From Cryptomeria japonica (lineage: Eukaryota > Streptophyta > Pinopsida > Cupressales > Cupressaceae): 64,000 bases of DNA. The stretch's first letter is position 1, and each line of letters begins with the position of its first letter. The notes under the pieces are model-generated. The model did no database searches. It worked only from the letters and a program-made list of their open reading frames with translations, and had not been told where the DNA came from. The position numbers and the translations under genes are program-made. Below are positions 1 through 10,332 of this stretch, in pieces. The stretch spans positions 211,706,997-211,770,996 of the forward strand of contig NC_081406.1 of NCBI RefSeq assembly GCF_030272615.1, given 5' to 3'.

Positions 1-715
1 TTACAATTTCTCTAAATTTTTCAGATACTTAAAGAAAAGAACTATCAATCTAACAAACTACACAAAGAGTTACTTTTAAGCAGCACAAAGTCTCCTTTAT
101 GGTAACACTTGTTCACATTGATCGTTACAAATTAAACAATTAGAAACTTAGCTTAAAGCTCAAAGTCTTCAAGTATAGATTTCTAATCCATTAAACTATA
201 AATAACCATAGCAATACAAAGCTTACTACAAGTCACTTAATTTATCAGCAGATTTCTCAAGTATGCTAAGAGCGTAAAGTCTATTGGTAAGATTTGAGAA
301 CCCTTTAACCACATAGAAATATCTTAAATATCAAAGAAGTAAAGGTAATATGTATTCAATGGACATAGGAACATTAAATAATATAAACAACTTTCATGAT
401 ACAACACAAAGTTTGCAATCAACAAAACTATTTTCTTTATTTGTTTGATTGAATTTTAACCACAAAAGCCCAAAGTCTTGATTGGGATAAAAATCCAACA
501 GAGTTTTGTTAAGCATGAAAAAGATAAAAATATTTACAAAAAGGTCCTCCTTATATAGGAAAAGAAGTTGAGAAAAAGGTGGGCATAGTTGACTTGTTCA
601 ACCGCACATTCCCATTTTACTACAACTACTACATAAAGAAAACGTATAGCTACACAAAAATTGACAACATCTATCGGTGCAGCTACATGAAGAAAGAGTG
701 CCAAAAGAGGGTACT
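1..715. other. AT-rich flank, no gene seen
   Basis: I see no reading frame with recognisable similarity here. A TATA-like sequence (CTATATAAGG on the minus strand, about 550-559) lies downstream of the end of the minus-strand reading frame at 716, where the 3' LTR of an element in that orientation would be expected. I found no second copy of this stretch in the window and no clear LTR terminus, so an LTR identity is only a possibility. Confidence 0.3.
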
Positions 716-3700
716 TCATTCTTGATTCTCTTCTTCACTAGATTTCTGGAAAACTTCAAATTTATCAAGGATGGCTTTGACCTCTACTTCGTTCGGCATC
801 AAGGTAGAACTTGTGATGATCTGGACGCAGGACATTGCATCTTGAATCTTCACTTGTTTCTTTTTAGCATCCTTCAACATGGATGCAAGGACTTCAAAGC
901 TAACCTGAATTTCTAACAGTTTATCAAAGATATCAAGCGAGAAATCTTGTCTCGTGCATTGGTCCATCAAGGAAAGGAATTCCTTTGTGACGACTTCAAT
1001 AGTGACAAGATTTTGATCGTTATCATATAAATAGAAAGGGAGATCACCAACTTTAGAAAAAATAACGTCAACCTCATTGTCACCTTCTTTCTTCTTCCTG
1101 TCTAGCTTTGCAATCATTAACTTCATTGTCTCTTGTTTATGAGACAATAATGACAAGATTTGAATGTACTTCTTCCTTATGAGAATTACCTTGTTCTCAA
1201 CTAGGACATCTATCCTGAAATCCTCCATTTTGCTCCACAAGGTAGTGCTTTTAACAACTTCCTCAATTTCTTGTGATAAAGAGGTTTTGAGTCTTTGCAT
1301 TCAACTTTGGATCACTTCATAATTAGACAATAGTTCCACTATTGAGCTCATAAGATGAGAGCCTTCTAACCTTAGCCGTGAGATCCATTCATCCATGACC
1401 CGACCTTTAGCTCCCACCTATTCAATCTTTTTGAGAGCTTCGATGTCTATTGATGATCCTATAGGTTCAACCTCTTGAGAAGATTGTGTTACCTTTAAAA
1501 GGATGTTGGTCAACTATTCACACTTCTGCTTCAAGATATTTTTCTCATCCCTCTCTTGATCCAATCTTCTCAATAAAGAATTAAGGGATATCTAAGAATC
1601 TAATTTCACACTCTCATGTGTTTCCACCCCGAGCTCTACAACCTACATGGTATAATCTTCTGATTGTATGTTGCCTTTGTCCTTGTCTGATGATGACACC
1701 ATAACTTTAGTGTATTTCCTCTTGGAAGTTGGGACTACAACCACTCGAGATACTATCTTTGGCTTTTCTGCTCCCTTAGGCTTTGGAGGAACTAAAAGTT
1801 CAAAGTCAAATTCATCAAGAGATATTACCTATTTTTTCCTCTTAGGGGCCACTACTTCCATCCAAGGGGGTAGTTTTGGATTGGATGATGGAGTAGTAGC
1901 TCCTTGTTGACTTGGAGTCAAAGATTTAGGGGCAGGTTGACTGGAACTTGGATCAGTTGTGAGTGTTACTGATGGTGTTGATATTGAAGCATTTAGTGGA
2001 ACATTTGTTGTTGCTATCTCTTCAATTACAGGTGGGAGAGTCAAGGGTACTATGAGTGCAACTTCAACACTTACCAATGGAGAAATTGTTGTGATGGTGG
2101 TAGTAGTGGCGGGTAATTCTACTAAAACCTATTCTACAAGTGCATCTTGTAAGGTTTCATTAAAATCCATCATGGTAGACTCAAAAGTAGATGAAGGGAT
2201 ATCATCTAAATTAGAGAAGTTGGTTATTGTAAAAAATTGACTAACGGTCTCTGATTGCATCATGCCCATACTTAGATCTCCATCCTCATGAAAATATTCA
2301 TCCTCTTGGTCAGAGTTAGAGTCCAATTCAACAGAATGGATGATTACCTATGAGGTAATCAGGGCATCAACTTTAGTTGGGCATGATATTTCTTCTGCAT
2401 GTACCTCCTCTTGTTGAGGAATTTCACCTTCCTCGACCTCCTTTCCCTTTCCAGCTTCACTGGTAGGTAGTTGTTCTGACTCCTTCATCACTACTTCCTG
2501 TGGTACGGATGATGATTCACCCTTCTTCAACCCTTTAACTATAAATTTGATTTTGGGTCGTTTACCTTTCGATTGTATCACAAGAGTTGAGGATAGTGCT
2601 TGTGAGTCTTCCCTGCTCTTTGTTCTTGTTTTGGCCGTTGTTGTCTTTCCCAATGGACCATCACTATTGTCATCATCTCCAGAACTAGTGGGAAGCTATT
2701 TCATCCTGAGATTATTTTTTAGCAACCAAGCATTGGTGTTTGCTAAGATGGGAGAGATCCTCTGCATAATGGACTCACTTTCCTTCTTCGACCATTGCAC
2801 AAGTGGAAGTGGGGAGTCTACAATCTTCTTCTCATAATAAATAGGGTCCATTATGTCATCTGTGTCTTCCATAGTCATTGGGATTTTAGCTAGATCTAGA
2901 TTTTCAATTTGTTCTAGAGTAAGGCAACTGAAATCCATCCTTCTTATATTGTCCTCATTTGGATAATCCGCCCAAACATCCTCAAACCTATAAACATGAG
3001 TGTAAGTCCTTTTGAGCTTGCTCTTTATGCCCCAAAAATCAAAATCAGTTCGGGCCTTGAACCTTCTCATGGTATTCCACTGCATTTCCTCCTCCATATT
3101 TTTGACCTTGGGGTTGGTCAGCACTAAATACTTGCCAATTGACTCTGGGAATTTCAGCCCAGTCTTATGTGCTTGTGATTGTTTCTCATGCACATTAATC
3201 AGTTGTCTGCACAACTCCATAAGGATGATTTTGTATGAAGGGAACCTTGGAAGAATGAAGGGCTCACCTGAGAAACATCCAATTCAGATATAGGTGAATG
3301 TGGGAAACTATAGAAATACGCACCCAAAATGAGATAGCCTATTGTAAGTGGCCTCTGATATTCTTCTCTTTTGCAAGCCTTTATCAAAAATGCACTTCCA
3401 TGCAACAAAGAAATCATCATTAACCCTCCTATAATGATTACCTTGATTTTTGATAGTTAGCTAGTCATAGTACTCCCAAACAGGCACCACTCTTCTATCA
3501 CCCTTGGTTGACAAGCCTAGGTATTGCCTCATTGAAGCAGCTATGTAAACCAGGTATGAGGTCATATAGAACTTCAATGTTACCTTGACCTCTTTCAATT
3601 GGGTGCAAAGCACATCACTGATATGTTCTCCCCAATCAATTCTTACAGCTCCCTTTCTGATTATATTTATGTAGTAAGTCATCCAGCTTTGGAAATAATG

Positions 3701-4321
3701 AGAGTCTTTTAATCCTCTCACTCTGGATAAAATAGTAACCATGTCATTATATTCTTCATTAAAATCACTCCTGTGGAAAGACTTAGGCCATCATGAGGTG
3801 AGGGAAGTTTTTGCAGTAGAGAGATAAATAGTATTGATCACTTTTTTGCATTTATCCTCATGTTTCTTGTAGTACTCTTGAGCACTCTCTTGAGAAATAT
3901 CAGCTACTTCTTCAACTGATGAACCTTTAAAGACACTATTGAAGAATACACTATCCAGAGTCATGATGACATTCTGATCTTCATCTTTCACTTTCCTTGT
4001 GCTTGGATCAAAGTGATCATCTATTTCCAGTACAAATTCAGGATCATGAGCCGCAACTGGGAAAGATGCATACTTATGCAGCTCAGATTTGATTAAACTG
4101 GTTAGATGTGCAGGAGCCTTTTGAACCCGGTCAACAAACTCTTGCATGTCAACATGCCAAATTTTGGTGTCCCTGATCTCCTTAATATTTGAGTCCACTA
4201 AACTCTCTGGGTATAGATTCAAGTACCTATCGTACTTGTACTTTATCTTTTTTTATGATGCTTTACTTGGAGAAGGTTGTCCTGAGGAAGACTCAGGCTT
4301 GTTGTGAGAGATCTTTGACAT
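716..4321 (-). pseudogene. Large unknown protein, broken (element A)
   Basis: This is a series of minus-strand reading-frame pieces separated by stops and frameshifts. The proposed start (MSKISHNKP) is at 4321 and the last stop at 716. I do not recognise the family. The N-terminal third (about 3460-4320) is globular and rich in charged and aromatic residues. A second ordered block follows (2696-3220). The middle (about 1830-2660) is low complexity, rich in Ser, Pro, Glu and Lys. The C-terminal block (716-1300) is helical, rich in Leu, Lys and Glu, and could form a coiled coil. This plan of an ordered N-terminus, a disordered acidic middle and a helical C-terminus matches the second reading frames of NA-1 and NA-2 below, but I could not align the sequences convincingly. 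No reverse transcriptase, integrase or protease motif is visible. It is probably the coding part of another non-autonomous retroelement; a decayed host gene cannot be excluded. Confidence 0.5.
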
Positions 4322-4492
4322 TCATTCACAATGATGGCATTCAACACTGATGATTATAATTTCATCATAATCAAAATCAATTTTTCTCAAACGGATCGAA
4401 AAATAGGACTCAAAACAAGCTTAGGAGTAAAACTGCCAAAAACAGCAGGTCGGGGAAAAAAGTCCAATCTACTTCTTTACAAACAAAAATTT

Positions 4493-5480
4493 GCACATCA
4501 GAGTTTAAAGTCTGACATGCAAACTTGGGACATGCTAACAGCACATTGGACTTTAAATTCCAATGTGCAATTTGGAAAAAACAACCTACACACCGGAGTT
4601 TAAAGTCCGATGTGCAGACTTGGGAAAAAAATCATCACATCAGACTTTAAAGTTTGGTGTGCAGGAAAAACAAGCACATTAGACTTTAAAGTCTGATGTT
4701 CTTACAACGGGAAGGACAATAGGTCAGCATGTCGGGTTTTAAAACCCGACATGCTGACCTACTCTCCTCTGCATATCGGATTTTAAAGTCCGATATGCGA
4801 AGGTCAAGATCCCGCATATCAGACTTTAATATCTGATATGCAGAGGGACTAATCTTTAGCTACACACCAGACTTTAAAGTCTAGTATGCAGCTTTAGAAG
4901 GGGGCTTTGGAGGGCAATCAGGTTTTGAAATCTGATTGTCCTCTAAAGCAAGGGGGGCAATTGAACTACAAAACCTGATTGCCCTCTGAAAGAGAACCAA
5001 AGAAAAATGAAAAAAACAAAAAGAAAAAAAACAAGATGCAAACCCGAAAAAGACAAAATAAAACCCTACCTCTTCTGAAACATGATTGAAAAATCTAACA
5101 AGGAGGCAATTCGATCGAGTCAAGGCGAGCAAAATCCAAGGAGAGCATGCAGAGGAGACAAAAGAAACAAACAATAATGCAAGAATTAACAAAATAAACT
5201 AAAAAGAAGCTTTAAATAATAAACCCTAATTAACAATAAATGCAAATCAATACAACTTGTAGTTGCATGTCGGGTTTTAAAGTCTAACATGTAGGCTAGG
5301 AACACTTGCACATCAGACTTTAAAGTTTGACATGCAAGTGATGGACAACAAACTGCATTTCAAACTTTAAAGTCTGAACTGCAAGCAAGAAAACCACAAA
5401 TACATATCGGACTTTAAAGTCCGAAGTGTATTTGTAACAAAGAACCTTGCAGGTCCGACTTTAAAGTCTGAACTATAGGT
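4493..5480. repeat. Array of ~16 imperfect palindromes centred on TTTAAA
   Basis: About sixteen inverted repeats, mostly 26-44 nt, lie in two groups (4493-4986 and 5263-5480). Most share the core GACTTTAAAGTC or a close variant, with arms such as GCATATCG, CACATCA or GCATGTCG. Approximate positions are 4493-4520, 4541-4568, 4589-4614, 4636-4662, 4674-4701, 4721-4760, 4771-4798, 4814-4841, 4863-4890, 4905-4948, 4955-4986, 5263-5293, 5303-5340, 5353-5382, 5396-5435 and 5448-5479. The outer arms differ between units while each unit stays largely self-complementary. The array lies just upstream of the start of the unknown reading frame at 4321, so in that orientation it would fall in a 5' leader or promoter. 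Confidence 0.85.
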
Positions 5481-5664
5481 AAAACTGCAAACTTAAGGAA
5501 CAAGGGAAACAATAAAAATGGAAAGCAAAAAATGAAACAAACTAATTGACCAAGTCGATTAAGCTCTCTTAGAGACCATAAGGTACTAAATGGACCAATT
5601 TCATAGGGTTGCCTCACGATTTTGGCCATGTTGAAATCGAGGACAACAAGATGATGTCTAATGG

Positions 5665-8550
5665 GTTGAAGGATTAAAGTACAATCTATTGAGTGTAGCT
5701 CAACTAAATGACAAAGGTTATCCATTGGAATTTAAGAATGGAATGTGCAAAATCTATGGGAGAAAAGGTGAATTGATTGCAACTGGCAAGAAGACAAAAG
5801 GTAACCTGTTTCACTTGAATCCTAAAGTCAATAACTGTTTAATTGCTAAAGTAGATGATAGTTGGCTTTGGAATCAAAGATTTTGTCATATAAATTTTGA
5901 TAACATTGTCAAAGTCAGTAAGTCCAAGTTAGTAAGAGGTTTGCCTTAGTTGGACAAACTAGTGAATGCTTTGTGTAAGGAATGTCAGTTAGGGAAGATG
6001 GCATCCTCAACTTTAAAAAGAAAATCTTTTTCAGCATAACATTTGTTAGATTTGGTTCATATAGAGCTTTGTGGACCAATAAGGACTAAAAGTATTCAAG
6101 GTGATAGATATTTTATGATCTTCACTAATGATTGCTCAAGAATGATGTGGGTCACATTCTTGAAGGAAAAATCAAAAGATTTAGTAAGTTTAAGGAATTT
6201 AGGGCCTTAGATGAAAAGGAAAGTGGTAAGAAGATAAAGTGTCTAAGGACTGATCAAGGAGGTGAATTTACTTCAGAGGAATTCACTAGATATTGTGAAG
6301 ACAATGGAATTAAGAGGCGAATTTCTGCACCTAGGACACCATAGCAGAATGGTATTACAGAGGAACAACCGGGTAGTTGTTGAAGCTACTAGAACGATGC
6401 TAATATAAGGTGTAGCAAAAACTTTCTGGAGAGAAGCTGTCAACACAACTGTCTACACTATGAATTGAATATTGCTAAAGAGAGGTAAGGATAAAATGCC
6501 TTACGAATACTGGTATGGTAGATCACCTAATGCTAGTTATTTTAAGATTTTTGGTAGTAAATTTTTTATCAAGAGAGGTAACTATGTTGGTAAGTTTGAT
6601 GCTAAGAGTGATGAAGGCATATTTCTTGGTTACTCCACCAAGAGTAAAGCCTACAAATGTTACAACAACCAGACAAAGATAATCATTGAAAGTGCTAATG
6701 TCTAAGTGGATGAGTGTCTTGAAGTTTTAGGAGAAACCAGTGAGGAGAAGAAGGAAGATGAACCTTACATTCTGATTTTGGAACTAGAACCAGTGAAGCC
6801 AAAAGTTGGTAAGTGAATGTTTTAGTACCAGTTCAACCGGAACATGTAGATTCTGGAGATGATGATAGTTTGGAAGAAGAACCTAAAGATAATGATCATG
6901 TCATTCTAAGGTATTTGAGACTCAATCATAATCTTGACCAAATTATTGGAGATAAAGATGTTGGTGTGTTAACTAGAAGTAGAATTAGAGATAATTCTTG
7001 CATGATCTTCACTATTGAGCCTAGAATTGCTAAGGAAGCCTTTGGAGAAGATCACTAGATCAAAGCTATGGAAGAGGATCTTGACCAGATTGAGAAGAAC
7101 AATACATGGACCCTAGTACATAGACCAGTGAACAAAAATGTGATACGTACTAAATGGGTATTCAGGAATAAATTGAATAAAGATGGAGTAGTAGTTAGAA
7201 ACAAAGAAAGATTGGTATGCAAAGGTTATGCACAGGAAGAAGGAGAAGACTATAGCGAGACATTTACACCAATTGATAGATTGGAAGGTGTTAGGACTCT
7301 ACTTGCATTTGCAGCATATAGGAGATTCAAAGTATATCAGGTGGATGTGAAGTCAACATATCTAAATGGAATACTAGAAGAGGAAGTATACATTGAGCAG
7401 CCATATGGTTATGCTTTGATTAATGCAAAGGATATGGTGTGTAAAATACACAAGGCACTATATGGTTTGAAGCAAGCACCAAGAGCATGGTATGAAAGAT
7501 TACACTCACACCTGATGAAGATAGGTTTCCAGAGAACCAGTGAAGACAACAATATATATCTCAATACTGAAGGAGATAAGACATTAGTTAGTAAAGTGTT
7601 TGTAAATGATATCATATTTGGAGGAAATGATGAATGAGTGACGACTTCCCAAATGAAATGAAAAGTGAATTTGAAATGTCACTGGTAGGAGAGATAAAAT
7701 TATGCATAGGTTTACAAATTCAGCAAATGAAGAGAGGTATCTTTATCACATAGTCCAAGTACGTGAAAGAGGCACTGAAGACGTTTGGAATGGGTGACAG
7801 TAAACTAGTTGGGATACCAATGGTTACAGGTTGTAAACTATCTAAGGAGGATGTTGCCACATCCATTGATGTAAAGGAGTACAGATCAATGATAGGGAAA
7901 CTACATTATGTTGTTAATAGAAGACTGGATATTGCTCATGTAGTTGGATTAGTTGCCAAATTTCAGAATAACCCTAAGGAGACACACATGATTGCAACTA
8001 AAAGGATATTCAGATATTTGAAAAGTACTATTGATTATGGATTATGGTATCCATATGTAGGTAAATTTGGTTTGAAGGTTTATATAGATGTAGACTGGGT
8101 AGGAAATTTTGATGACAGGAAGAGCACAACTGAAGGTGCATTCTTTCTTGGAGGAAGACTTGTATCTTGGAGCAGCAAGAAAAGGGCTATATATCATAGT
8201 CCACTGCTAAAGCTGAATATGTTGTAGCGTATATGAATTGTACCTAGGCAAGCTGGATGAAACACATTCTAGAAGGATTCAAGTTGAAGATTACAGAATT
8301 GGTAAAGATTTTATGTGATAACACCAGTGCAATAAATATTTCAAAGAACCCATTGTTGCATGCCAGAACTAAGCATATTGAGCTGAAATATCATTTCTTG
8401 AGGGAGAAAGTGCAAAGTAAAGATATATTATTGGAGCATGTATCTACCAAGGAGCATCTAGTGGATATCTCTACTAAACCTCTTCCTAAGACTACTTTTG
8501 AGTATCTTAGAGGTCAGATAGGGGTTGTGCCCCTACATGAGGTCAACTAA
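5665..8550 (+). pseudogene. Copia-1 pol, 5'-truncated and decayed
   Basis: Ty1/Copia polyprotein from the GAG-pre-integrase segment to RNase H; the gag, protease and 5' LTR are missing. Pre-integrase: 5665-5950 (VEGLKYNLLSVAQ, then RFCHINFDN). Integrase core: about 6000-6480, with the TDQGGEF block near 6258 and several frame breaks. Integrase C-terminal motif EGIFLGYSTKSKAYKC: about 6613-6660. RT: 7068-7637, with KARW-type opening [21 protein letters not shown] and the active-site box. RNase H: 7763-8550, with DNTSAINISKNP and the terminal EYLRGQIGVVP block. The RT box reads FVNDIIFGG where active copies have YVDD, so one catalytic aspartate is replaced by asparagine. In-frame stops near 5949, 6342, 6705, 7058 and 8227 also rule out activity. 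The 5' break at about 5660 abuts the palindrome-bearing region. Confidence 0.92.
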
Positions 8551-8842
8551 GAAGATGTGGAATACATCAGTCCCGGAGCTAATTGAAGAATTTTGAAGCA
8601 AGATTGGTGTAGAGTGGAGCTATTCCACAAGGGGAGCATCAAGTTGTAGATTGTTGATGCAGAACAGTGAATTATGACACTACATGTTTTACTTTCACTT
8701 TGGCATTGTTGTCAAAGGGAAAGAAGAAATATTTGATTGATAGAGAGAAGAACTATAGCCAGTTACCAGCTGAAAATATTGAGACTTAGTTGAAGGAGAG
8801 TACATGGTAAAATGTAAATCGGGATTCCTATACCTGTGTATG
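8551..8842 (+). other. Copia-1 3' non-coding region, left part
   Basis: This stretch follows the RNase H stop and contains G-rich purine runs (CAAGGGGAGCA near 8629). It has no reading frame. It is interrupted at 8847 by NA-1 and resumes at 16835, where the polypurine tract and 3' LTR are found. Confidence 0.65.
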
Positions 8843-8847
8843 TGCAT
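8843..8847. repeat. Target-site duplication TGCAT (left, NA-1)
   Basis: TGCAT immediately precedes the left LTR of NA-1 and occurs again immediately after its right LTR at 16830-16834. A 5-bp duplication is normal for LTR retrotransposons. Confidence 0.75.
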
Positions 8848-9989
8848 TTTAGGCCCAATATGGAAAGCTAATGTACTGAGAGGGGAGGGGTGAATCAGTA
8901 CTTCAAATACTTTTATCAACAATATCTTTACTGTTATGCATAAACCAAAAACTGCTGCAACATAACATAAAGCTAAAACAAATAGATAACAATCATACAT
9001 GATTCACTCCATAACACATATATTTTGGTTACGCAGAAACTCTTGGTTAGAGAGAAAAACTGTGATGGGAATGACACCCACAACTTCACTACTGCAATAA
9101 TAAAGAGTGCTCGATTAGAGCTACATGTTTAGCTATTTCTGATAGCTTACCCTATTAGGAGTATCAAGATCTTTAGATCTACCTTGCTAAAGGATTTTAC
9201 AACAATTATTCTAAATGCTGCACCTAGTTAAAGGCTTTACAATTTATAGACTTTGTTAGATTTTTTTACCCTATTAAAGGTTTCTCTTACAACTTCAAAA
9301 TATTACAATAAAATCATTACAAATATCTACAACTTTACATTTGAAATGTTATAGCAGATTCTATGTGCTCAAAATGAGATTACCTTGCTTATAGCATACC
9401 TCGGTAACCCATAAAGTAACTTGGTAAACCCTTCTATTTACTTTGTTCTTTGACTGTTCTCTGAAATCCTTCTCGGTGACCTCTGGGTCTCTATAACAGT
9501 CATAACACTTAGTGCTTTCTTATGTTTCACACATGTCTTGCTTCATACACCTCTATTTCTTTTTGTCTGATCTCAATCCATGCTGTATAAATAGATCTCT
9601 TATGTCAGTGATCTGGTTCATTGCTTCAATCTCACAAACATGATTTATCAAATGAATAACCATACAAAATATTTCATTAGATAGAAGACCTCAAAATCAT
9701 ACACAATCCTTAAGTGCAATTTCCAATGTGATAATGGTTCTTTATTCCTCGATTGTAACACGTTCCCACATGTGTGTCTAGGTTCAATGAATCTGGTAAA
9801 ATGTTTCACTTGGTTTATCATTATTGTTGCTCGGTAGATAGCTTGATGTATACTGGGCTCCGTGACTACTTTCTTCTATGACCAACTACTTTGTGCATAC
9901 CGACTGAATGTTTCGGTAGAGGTAACTGACTAGAGTATATAGAATGACTTTGGATATAAAAATAATGGCAACTATAATAAATAGTAACA
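8848..9989 (-). repeat. NA-1 3' LTR
   Basis: This is a near copy of 15648-16829, with the shared block starting AGGCCCAATATGG and ending AAATAGTAAC. It is about 40 bp shorter because of an indel near the right-hand end (around 9820-9850). Its outer terminus has one or two changes compared with the internal copy (TTTAGG instead of TGTTAGG). It contains the G-tract plus GAATCAG motif found near the U5 end of every Copia-type LTR in the window. Confidence 0.88.
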
Positions 9990-10001
9990 ATCTCCCCTTT
10001 T
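9990..10001 (-). other. NA-1 polypurine tract
   Basis: On the minus strand this reads AAAAGGGGAGAT directly before the 3' LTR. This is the position and composition expected for plus-strand DNA priming. Confidence 0.7.
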
Positions 10002-10332
10002 GACATTAGTTGAGATGTTTGACAAAACTACTTTCAAAGCCATAACTCAAAAATCTATGTACTTACAAAATTTGACTAGACAGATAGTATATATATTAGT
10101 CAACAAAATGGTATGTTTCAAATATACTCCCCTTATCAATATACTGTACAAAACTCTGATTTTGCATGCTCAGTGATCAATGTTTTGTATTAACTATTTG
10201 GTTGTCACTGTTTAGTTCAATGCTCTTTCTATCAAAATTAACTGTTAATATGAATACTCTATTCTGCTTGGTATACTCCCCCTGTATACTTTGATACTAT
10301 ACTCACTCCCCCTTTTTGACAAACATCAAAAC

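Noticed and set aside
1668-2240. Plus-strand frames over the left unknown gene
   Set aside because: They are complementary to the Ser/Pro/Glu-rich middle of the minus-strand frame and have matching low-complexity composition.
4881-5192. Hydrophobic minus-strand reading frame
   Set aside because: It overlaps the end of the palindrome array and an AT-rich spacer, has Phe/Ser-rich low-complexity composition and no similarity to anything; not a membrane protein gene.
4493-5480. CRISPR-like array
   Set aside because: Units are palindromic, differ in sequence and length, have irregular spacing and no unique equal-sized spacers; the surrounding DNA is plant retroelement sequence.
7409-7615. Minus-strand reading frame inside Copia-1 RT
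   Set aside because: It is the antisense shadow of the conserved RT motifs on the plus strand.
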